A stretch of 61,731 nucleotides of DNA from Saccoglossus kowalevskii. Taxonomy: Eukaryota > Hemichordata > Enteropneusta > Harrimaniidae. The notes under the pieces were generated by a model that ran no database searches, had not been told where the DNA came from, and was given only the letters and a program-made list of their open reading frames with translations. Position numbers and translations under genes: made by a program. Positions 51,480 to 60,185 of this stretch are shown piece by piece. The stretch covers positions 1-61,731 of the forward strand of contig NW_003155536.1 in NCBI RefSeq assembly GCF_000003605.2, read 5' to 3'. Positions within the stretch are counted from its first letter, which is position 1. Each line of letters begins with the position of its first letter.

Positions 51480-51775
51480 TGACAAGTGAGACAACCTCCT
51501 TCAAACCCAGTCCCCATTAATGACATGTGAGACAACCTCCCTCAAACCCAGTCCCTATCAATGTGACAAGTGAGACAACCTCCTTCAAACCCAGTCCCCA
51601 TTAATGACATGTGAGACAACCTCCTTCAAACGCAGTCCCCATTAACGACATGTGGGACAACCTCCCTCAAACCCAGTCCCAATTAATGTGACAAGTGAGA
51701 CAACCTCCCTCAAACCCAGTCCCAATTAATGTGACATGTGAGGCAACCTCCCTCAAATCCAGTCCCTATCAATGT
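51480..51775 (+). repeat. B and Z modules, reference copy
   Basis: B alternates GTGACAAGTGAGAC linkers with shortened linkers in which CCATTAAT is followed by GACATGTGAG, giving 41-bp units. Its last unit reads CATTAACGACATG. Z follows, with GTGACATGTGAGGCAACC and then CAAATCCAG. A sub-type has CTCCCTCCTCAAACC, a 3-bp gain, as near 11,090, 28,230, 49,734, 53,419 and 59,822. Z copies occur about 26 times, for example near 7,385, 11,171, 22,022, 30,161, 40,648, 48,198, 53,498 and 59,901, and normally open run 2. Confidence 0.83.
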
Positions 51776-52805
51776 GAGACAACCTCCCTCAAACCCAGTC
51801 CCTATCAATGTGAGACAACCTCCTTCAAATCCAGTCCCTATCAATGTGAGACAACCTCCCTCAAACCCAGTCCCTATCAATGTGAGACAACCTCCCTCAA
51901 ACCCAGTCCCTCTCAATGTGAGACAACCTGCTTCAAACCCAGTCCCTACATGTATCAATGTGAAACAACCTCCTTCAAAGCCAGTCCCTATCAATGTGAG
52001 ACAACCTCCCTCAAACCCAGTCCCTATCAATGTGAGACAACCTCCCTCAAACCGAGTCCCTATCAATGTGAGACAACCCCCCTCAAACCCAGTCCCTATC
52101 AATGTGAGACAACCTCCTTCAAACCCAGTCCCTATCAATGTGAGACAACCTCCTTCAAACCCAGTCCCTATCAATGTGAGACAACCTTCTTCAAACGCAG
52201 TCCCTATCAATGTGAGACAACCTCCTTCAAACCCAGTCCCAATTAATGTGAAATGTGAGACAACCTCCTTCAAACCCAGTCCCTATCAATGTGACATGTG
52301 AGACAACCTCCCTCAAACCCAGTCCCAATCAATGTGAGACAACCTCCTTCAAACACAGTCCCTATCAATGTGAGACAACCTCCTTCAAACGCAGTCCCAA
52401 TTAATGTGACATGTGAGACAACCTCCCTCAAACCCAGTCCCTATCAATGTGAGACAACCTCCTTCAAACCCAGTCCCTATGAATGTGAGTCAACCTCCTT
52501 CAATCGCAGTCCCTATGAATGTGAGACAACCTCCTTCAAACGCAGTCCCAATTAATGTGACATGTGAGACAACCTCCCTCAAACCCACTCCCTATCAATG
52601 TGAGACAACCTCCTTCAAACACAGTCCCAATAAATGTGACTTGTGAGACAACCTCCCTGAAACCCAGTCCCTATGAATGTGGGACAATCTCCCTCAAACC
52701 CAATCCCCATTAATGTGACATGTGAGACAACCTCCTTCAAACCCAGATCCTATCAATGTGAGACAACCTCCCTCACACCCTGACCCAATTAATGTGACAT
52801 GTGAG
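51620..52805 (+). repeat. Block repeated 8,926 bp downstream, to the window end (60,546-61,731)
   Basis: The end of B, Z, run 2 with ACATGT, the CAAACCGAG and CAACCCCCCTC units, CTTCTTCAAACGC, K, CCCAATAAATG and CACCCTGACCC keep a constant 8,926-bp offset for about 1.2 kb. Differences include CCCTCTCAATG and CCTGCTTC near 51,911-51,930 and GTGAGTCAACC with CAATCGCAG near 52,487-52,508. The match reaches the window edge, so its true length is unknown. Confidence 0.85.
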
Positions 52806-55680
52806 ACAACCTCCTTCAAACCCAGACCCTATCAATGTGACATATGAGACAATCTCATTCAAACCCAGTCCAGTCCCTATCAATGTGAGACAACCTCCTT
52901 CAAAACAGTCCCTATCAATGTGAGACAACCTCCTTCAAACCCAGTCCCTATCAATGTGAGACAACCTCCCTCAAACACAGTCCCTATCAATGTGAGACAA
53001 CTTCCCTCAAACCCAGTCCCTATCAATGTGAGACGACCTCCTTCAAACCCAGTCCCTATCAATGTGAGACAACCTCCTTCAAACCCAGTCCCTATCAATG
53101 TGAAACAACCTCCCTCAAACCCAGTCCCTATCAATGTGAGACAACCTCCCTCAAACCCAGTCCCTATCAATGTGAAAAAACCTCCTTCAAACGCAGTCCC
53201 TATCAATGTGAGACAACCTCCTTCAAACGCAGTCCCTATCAATGTGAGACAACCTCCCTCAAACCCAGTCCCTATCAATGTGAGACAACCTCCCTCAAAC
53301 CCAGTCCCTATCAATGTGACAAGTGAGACAACCTCCTTCAAACCCAGTCCCCATTAATGACATGTGAGACAACCTCCTTCAAACGCAGTCCCCATTAATG
53401 ACATGTGAGACAACCTCCCTCCTCAAACCCAGTCCCAATTAATGTGACAAGTGAGACAACCTCCCTCAAACCCAGTCCCAATTAATGTGACATGTGAGGC
53501 AACCTCCCTCAAATCCAGTCCCTATCAATGTGAGACAACCTCCCTCAAACCCAGTCCCTATCAATGTGAGACAACCTCCCTCAAACCCAGTCCCTATCAA
53601 TGTGAGACAACCTCCCTCAAACCCAGTCCCTATCAATGTGAGACAACCTCCTTCAAACCCAGTCCCTATCATTGTGAGACAAACTCCTTCAAACCCAGTC
53701 CCTATCAATGTGAGACAACCTCCTTCAAACGCAGTCCCTATCAATGTGAGACAACCTCCTTCAAACCCAGTCCCAATTAATGTAAAATGTGTGACAACCT
53801 CCTTCAAACCCAGTCCCTATCAATGTGACATGTGAGACAACCTCCCTCAAACCCAGTCCCTATCAATGTGAGACAACCTCCTTCCAACGCAGTCCCTATC
53901 AATGTGAGACAACCTCCTTCAAACGCAGTCACAATTAATGCGACATGTGAGACAACCTCCCTCAAACCTAGTCCCTATCAATGTGATACAACCTCCTTCA
54001 AACCCAGTCCCTATCAATGTGAGACAACCTCCTTCAAACGCAGTTCCTATGAATGTGAGACAACCTCCTTCAAACGCAGTCCCAATTAATGTGACATGTG
54101 AGACAACCTCCCTCAAACCCACTCCCTATCAATGTGAGACAACCTCCTTCAAACGCAGTCCCAATTAATGTGACTTGTGAGACAACCTCCCTGAAACCCA
54201 GTCCCTATGAATGTGGGACAACCTCCCTCAAACCCAATCCCCATTAATGAGACATGTGAGACAACCTCCTTCAAACCCAGATCCTATCAATGTGAGACAA
54301 CCTCCCTCACACCCAGACCCAATTAATGTGGCATGTGAGACAACCTCCTTCAAACCCAGACCCTATCAATGTGACATGTGAGACAATCTCATTCAAACCC
54401 AGTCCAGTCCCTATCAATGTGAGACAACCTCCTTCAAACCCAGTCCCTACCAATGTGAGACAACCTCCTTCAAACCCAGTCCCTATCAATGTGAGACAAC
54501 CTCCCTCAAACACAGTCCCTATCAATGTGAGACAACTTCCCTCAAACCCAGTCCCTATCAATGTGAGACAACCTCCCTCAAACCCAGTCCCTATCAATGT
54601 GAGACAACCTCCTTCAAACCCAGTCCCTATCAATGTGAGACAAACTCCTTCAAACCCAGTCCCTATCAATGTGAGTCAACCTCCTTCAAACGCAGTCCCT
54701 ATCAAAGCGAGACAACCTCCTTCAAACCCAGTCCCAATTAATGTAAAATGTGTGACAACCTCCTTCAAACCCAGTCCATATCAATGTGACATGTGAGACA
54801 ACCTCCCTCAAACCCAGTCCCTATCAATGTGAGACAACCTCCTTCCAACGCAGTCCCTATCAATGTGAGTCAACCTCCTTCAAACGCAGTCCCAATTAAT
54901 GTGACATGTGAGACAACCTCCCTCAAACCTAGTCCCTATCAATGTGATACAACCTCCTTCAAACCCAGTCCCTATCAATGTGAGACAACCTCCTTCAAAC
55001 GCAGTTCCTATGAATGTGAGACAACCTCCTTCAAACGCAGTCCCAATTAATGTGACATGTGAGACAACCTCCCTCAAACCCACTCCCTATCAATGTGAGA
55101 CAACCTCCTTCAAACGCAGTCCCAATTAATGTGACTTGTGAGACAACCTCCCTGAAACCCAGTCCCTATGAATGTGGGACAACCTCCCTCAAACCCAATC
55201 CCCATTAATGAGACATGTGAGACAACCTCCTTCAAACCCAGATCCTATCAATGTGAGACAACCTCCCTCACACCCAGACCCAATTAATGTGGCATGTGAG
55301 ACAAACTCCTTCAAACCCAGACCCTATCAATGTGACATGTGAGACAATCTCATTCAAACCCAGTCCAGTCCCTATCAATGTGAGACAACCTCCTTCAAAC
55401 CCAGTCCCTACCAATGTGAGACAACCTCCTTCAAACCCAGTCCCTATCAATGTGAGACAACCTCCCTCAAACACAGTCCCTATCAATGTGAGACAACTTC
55501 CCTCAAACCCAGTCCCTATCAATGTGAGACAACCTCCTTCAAACCCAGACCCTATCAATGTGACATGTGAGACAATCTCATTCAAACCCAGTCCAGTCCC
55601 TATCAATGTGAGACAACCTCCTTCAAACCCAGTCCCTATCAATGTGAGACAACCTCCTTCAAACCCAGTCCCTATCAATG
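52249..55680. repeat. Array segment 22: full cycle without E, then two 961-bp-spaced short cycles
   Basis: The first cycle has K at 52,249, G near 52,672, Q near 52,869, a run of thirteen or so units with several GTGAAACAACC and GTGAAAAAACC variants, B near 53,320, and Z near 53,498. K modules at 53,783 and 54,744 begin two copies of the same block, with G near 54,208 and 55,167 and Q near 54,402 and 55,362. The second copy breaks off after four 36-mers. A second Q appears near 55,590, only 228 bp after the previous one. Confidence 0.88.
53765..55526 (+). repeat. Local tandem duplication with 961-bp offset
   Basis: About 800 bp starting near 53,765 recurs 961 bp later. Shared rare variants are TAAAATGTGTG, CTTCCAACGC, CAAACCTAG, GTGATACAACC, CAGTTCCTATGAATG, TTAATGAGACATG, AATGTGGCATG and CCCTACCAATG. 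The copies differ at a few bases, such as CAGTCACAATTAATGCG near 53,930 and GTGAGTCAACC near 54,866. The match ends near 54,565/55,526, where the second copy jumps back into a Q module. The same variant set is present at 7.68-8.20 kb. Confidence 0.85.
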
Positions 55681-57521
55681 TGAAATGTGAGACAACCTCG
55701 TTCAAACCCAATTCCCTATCAATGTGACATGTGAGACAACCTCCCTCAAACCCAGTCCCAATTAATGTAACATGTGAGACAACCTCCCTCAAACCCACTC
55801 CCTATCAATGTGAGACAACCTCCTTCAAACGCAGTCCCAAATAATGTGACTTGTGAGACAACCTCCCTGAAACCCAGTCCCTATGAATGTGGGACAACCT
55901 CCCTTAAACCCAATCCCCATTAATGAGACATGTGAGACAACCTCCTTCAAATCCAGATCCTATCAATGTGAGACAACCTCCCTCACACCCAGACCCAATT
56001 AATGTGGCATGTGAGACAACCTCCTTCAAACCCAGACCCTATCAATGTGACATGTGAGACAATCTCATTCAAACCCAGTCCAGTCCCTATCAATGTGAGA
56101 CAACCTCCTTCAAACCCAGTCCCTACCAATGTGAGACAACCTCCTTCAAACCCAGTCCCTATCAATGTGAGACAAACTCCCTCAAACACAGTCCCTATCA
56201 ATGTCAGACAACTTCCCTCAAACCCAGTCCCTATCAATGTGAGACAACCTCCTTCAAACCCAGTCCCTATCAATGTGAGACAACCTCCTTCAAACCCAGT
56301 CCCTATCAATGTGAGACAACCTCCCTCAAACCCAGTCCCTATCAATGTGAGACAACCTCCCTCAAACCCATTGCCTATCAATGTGAGACAACCTCCCTCA
56401 AACCCAGTCTCTATCAATGTGAGACAACCTCCTTCAAACGCAGTCCCTATCAATGTGAGACAACTTGCTTCAAACCCAGTCCCAATCAATGTGACATGTG
56501 AGACAACCTCCTGCAAACCCAGACCCTATCAATGTGACATGTGAGACAACCTCCTTCAAACCCAATCCCCATTAATGTGACAAGTGAGACAACCCCCCTC
56601 AAACCCAGTCCCTATCAATGTGACAAGTTAGACAACCTCCTTCAAACCCAGTCCCAATTAATGCGACATGTGAGACAACCTCCCTCAAACCCAGTCTCTA
56701 TCAATGTGACAAGTAAGACAACCTCCCTGACACCCAGTCCCTAGCAAAGTAACATGTGAGACAACTTCTTTCAAAACCAGTCCCCGTTAATGTGACATGT
56801 GAAACAACCTCTTTCAAACCCAGTCCCTATCAATGTGACAAGTGAGACAACCTCCTTCACACCCAGTCGCCATTAATGACATGTGAGACAACCTCCTTCA
56901 AACGCAGTCCCCATTAACGACATGTGAGACAACCCCCCTCAAACCCAGTCCCAATTAATGTGACAAGTGAGACAACCTCCCTCAAACCCAGTCCCAATTA
57001 ATGTGACATGTGAGGCAACCTCCCTCAAATCCAGTCCCTATCAATGTGAGACAACCTCCCTCAAACCAAGTCCCTATCAATGTGAGGCAACCTCCTACAA
57101 ACCCAGTCCCTATCAATGTGAGACAACCTCCCTCAAACCCAGTCCCTATCAATGTGAGACAACCACCCTCAAACCCAGTCCCTATCAATGTGAGACAACC
57201 TCCTTCAAACCCAGTCCCTACATGTATCAATGTGAGACAATCTCCTTCAAACCCAGTCCCTATCAATGTGAGACAACCTCCCTCAAACCCAGTCCCTATC
57301 AATGTGAGACAAACCTCCCTCAAACCCAGTCCCTATCAATGAGAGACAACCTCCCTCAAACGCAGTCCCTATCAATGTGAGACAACCTCCTTCAAACCCA
57401 GTCCCTATCGATGTTAGACAACCTCCTTCAAACCCAGTCCCTATCAATGTGAGACAACCTCCTTCGAACGCAGTCCCTATCAATGTGAGACAACCTCCTT
57501 CAAACCCAGTCCCAATTAATG
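55681..57521. repeat. Array segment 23: K remnant, G, Q, run, E, shortened B, Z, run
   Basis: A TGAAATG linker at 55,681 follows a TATCAAT end rather than AATTAAT. The K part is cut short: a GTAACATG linker near 55,768 leads directly to the CCCACTCCC unit. A CCCAAATAATG linker and G near 55,884 follow. Q is near 56,077. Run 1 ends with CTTGCTTC near 56,463, then E (to about 56,815). B is shortened, and one unit reads CAGTCGCCATTAATG near 56,866. Z is near 57,012 and ACATGT near 57,219. Near 57,310-57,350 two units carry one-base changes (CAAACCTCC, CAATGAGAG). Confidence 0.87.
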
Positions 57522-58764
57522 TGAAATGTGAGACAACCTCCTTCAAACCCAGTCCCTATCAATGTGACATGTGAGACAACCTCCCTCAAACCCAGTCCCT
57601 ATCAATGTGAGACAACCTCCTTCAAACGCAGTCCCTATCAATGTGAGACAACTTCCTTCAAACGCAGTCCCAATTAATGTGACATGTGAGACAACCTCCC
57701 TCAAACCCAGTCCCTATCAATGTGAGACAACCTCCTTCAAAACCCAGTCCCTATCAATGTGAGACAACCTCCTTCAAACGCAGTTCCTACGAATGTGAGA
57801 CAACCTCCTTCAAACGCAGTCCCAATTAATGTAACATGTGAGACAACCTCCCTCAAACCCACTCCCTATCAATGTGAGACAACCTCCTTCAAACGCAGTC
57901 CCAAATAATGTGACTTGTGAGACAACCTCCCTGAAACCCAGTCCCTATGAATGTGGGACAACCTCCCTTAAACCCAATCCCCATTAATGAGACATGTGAG
58001 ACAACCTCCTTCAAATCCAGATCCTATCAATGTGAGACAACCTCCCTCACACCCAGACCCAATTAATGTGGCATGTGAGACAACCTCCTTCAAACCCAGA
58101 CCCTATCAATGTGACATGTGAGACAATCTCATTCAAACCCAGTCCAGTCCCTATCAATGTGAGACAAGCTCCTTCAAACCCAGTCCCTACCAATGTGAGA
58201 CAACCTCCTTCAAACCCAGTCCCTATCAATGTGAGACAAACTCCCTCAAACACTGTCCCTATCAATGTGAGACAACTTCCCTCAAACCCAGTCCCTATCA
58301 ATGTGAGACAACCTCCTTCAAACCCAGTCCCTATCAATGTGAGACAACCTCCTTCAAACCCAGTCCCTATCAATGTGAGACAACCTCCCTCAAACCCAGT
58401 CCCTATCAATGTGAGACAACCTCCCTCAAACCCATTGCCTATCAATGTGAGACAACCTCCCTCAAACCCAGTCTCTATCAATGTGAGACAACCTCCTTCA
58501 AACGCAGTCCCTATCAATGTGAGACAACTTGCTTCAAACCCAGTCCCAATCAATGTGACATGTGAGACAACCTCCTGCAAACCCAGACCCTATCAATGTG
58601 ACATGTGAGACAACCTCCTTCAAACCCAATCCCCATTAATGTGACAAGTGAGACAACCCCCCTCAAACCCAGTCCCTATCAATGTGACAAGTTAGACAAC
58701 CTCCTTCAAACCCAGAACAACAATTAATGCGACATGTGAGACAACCTCCCTCAAACCCAGTCCC
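55766..58764 (+). repeat. Two copies of a G-Q-run-E block one cycle apart (2,064 bp)
   Basis: The block 55,766-56,700 recurs at 57,830-58,764. Shared rare variants are GTAACATG, CCCAAATAATG, CTCCCTTAAACCC, CAAATCCAGATCC, GTGGCATG, CCCTACCAATG, CAAACTCCCTC, CCCATTGCC and CCCAGTCTC. Differences are few: GACAAGCTCC near 58,165, CACTGTCCC near 58,252, and CAGACAACTT near 56,203. The spacing equals one cycle that includes E, B, Z and run 2, so this is duplication of a whole higher-order unit rather than of a fragment. Confidence 0.85.
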
Positions 58765-60185
58765 TATCAATGCGAGACAACCTCCTTCAAACCCAGTCCC
58801 TATCAATGTGAGACAACCTCCTTCAAACGCAGTCCCTATGAATATGAGACAACCTCCTTCAAACGCAGTCCCAATTAATGTGACATGTGAGACAACCTCA
58901 CTCAAACCCACTCCCTATCAATGTGAGACAACCTCCTTCAAACGCAGTCCCAATTAATGTGACTTGTGAGACAACCTCCCTCAAACCCAGTCCCTATGAA
59001 TGTGGGACAACCTCCCTCAAACCCAATCCCCATTAATGTGACATGTGAGACAACCTCCTGCAAACCCAGATCCTATCAATGTGAGACAACCTCCCTCTAA
59101 CCGAGACCCAATTAATGTGACATGTGAGACAACCTCCTTCAAACCCAGACCCTATCAATGTGACATGTGAGACAATCTCATTCAAATCCAGTCCAGTCCC
59201 TATCAATGTGAGACAACCTCCTTCAAACCCAGTCCCTATCAATGTGAGACAACCTCCTTCAAACCCAGTCCCTATCAATGTGAGACAACCTCCCTCAAAC
59301 CCAGTCCCTATCAATGTGAGACAACTTCCCTCAAACCCAGTCCCTATCAATGTGAGACAACCTCCTTCAAACCCCGTCCCTATCAATGTGAGACAACCTC
59401 CTTCAAACCCAGTCCCCATTAATGTGACATGTGAGACAACCTCCTTCAAACCCAGATCCTATCAATGTGAGACAACCTCCTTCAAACCCAGTCCCTATCA
59501 ATGTGAGACAACCTCCCTCAAACCCAGTCCCTATCAATGTGAGACAACATCCCTCAAACCCAGTCCCTATCAATGTGAGACAACCTCCTTCAAACCCAGT
59601 CCCTATCAATGTGAGACAACCTCCTTCAAACCCAGTCCCTATCAATGTGAGACAACCTCCCTCAAACCCAGTCCCTATCAATGTGAGACAACCTCCCTCA
59701 AACCCAGTCCCTATCAATGTGACAAGTGAGACAACCTCCTTCAAACCCAGTCCCCATTAATGACATGTGAGACAACCTCCTTCAAACGCAGTCCCCATTA
59801 ATGACATGTGAGACAACCTCCCTCCTCAAACCCAGTCCCAATTAATGTGACAAGTGAGACAACCTCCCTCAAACCCAGTCCCAATTAATGTGACATGTGA
59901 GGCAACCTCCCTCAAATCCAGTCCCTATCAATGTGAGACAACCTCCCTCAAACCCAGTCCCTATCAATGTGAGACAACCTCCCTCAAACCCAGTCCCTAT
60001 CAATGTGAGACAACCTCCCTCAAACCCAGTCCCTATCAATGTGAGACAACCTCCTTCAAACCCAGTCCCTATCAATGTGAGACAACCTCCTTCAAACCCA
60101 GTCCCTATCAATGTGAGACAACCTCCTTCAAACGCAGTCCCTATCAATGTGAGACAACCTCCTTCAAACCCAGTCCCAATTAATG
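57522..60185. repeat. Array segment 24: K, G, Q, run, broken E joined to a second K-G-Q, B, Z, run
   Basis: K at 57,522 contains a one-base insertion (CAAAACCCAG near 57,739) and a GTAACATG linker near 57,831. G is near 57,948 and Q near 58,139, where the following unit reads GACAAGCTCC. E begins near 58,525 but breaks at about 58,714, where the unit reads CCCAGAACAACAATTAATG. Beyond it the sequence matches a K-G-Q block from 25.4 kb. G is near 58,996 and Q near 59,189. A CCATTAATGTGACATG unit near 59,414 joins to an AGATCC unit and a further run. B with CTCCCTCCTC and Z near 59,901 follow. Confidence 0.87.

Larger units (their letters stand above)
50061..52248. repeat. Array segment 21: most complete higher-order cycle, 2,188 bp
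   Basis: All modules occur once in the usual order. K starts with TAAAATGTGTG at 50,061. The GTGACTT linker is near 50,449 and G near 50,487. The unit pair with AGATCC and AGACCC leads to Q near 50,665-50,690. Run 1 (50,700-51,060) ends with CTTGCTTC. E runs to about 51,478 and has one extra unit pair near 51,325-51,367. B occupies about 51,480-51,720 and Z about 51,741. Run 2 carries ACATGT near 51,947 and ends at the next K linker at 52,249. I use it as the reference for naming modules elsewhere. It is a reading by eye, so module borders are accurate to about one unit. Confidence 0.88.
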
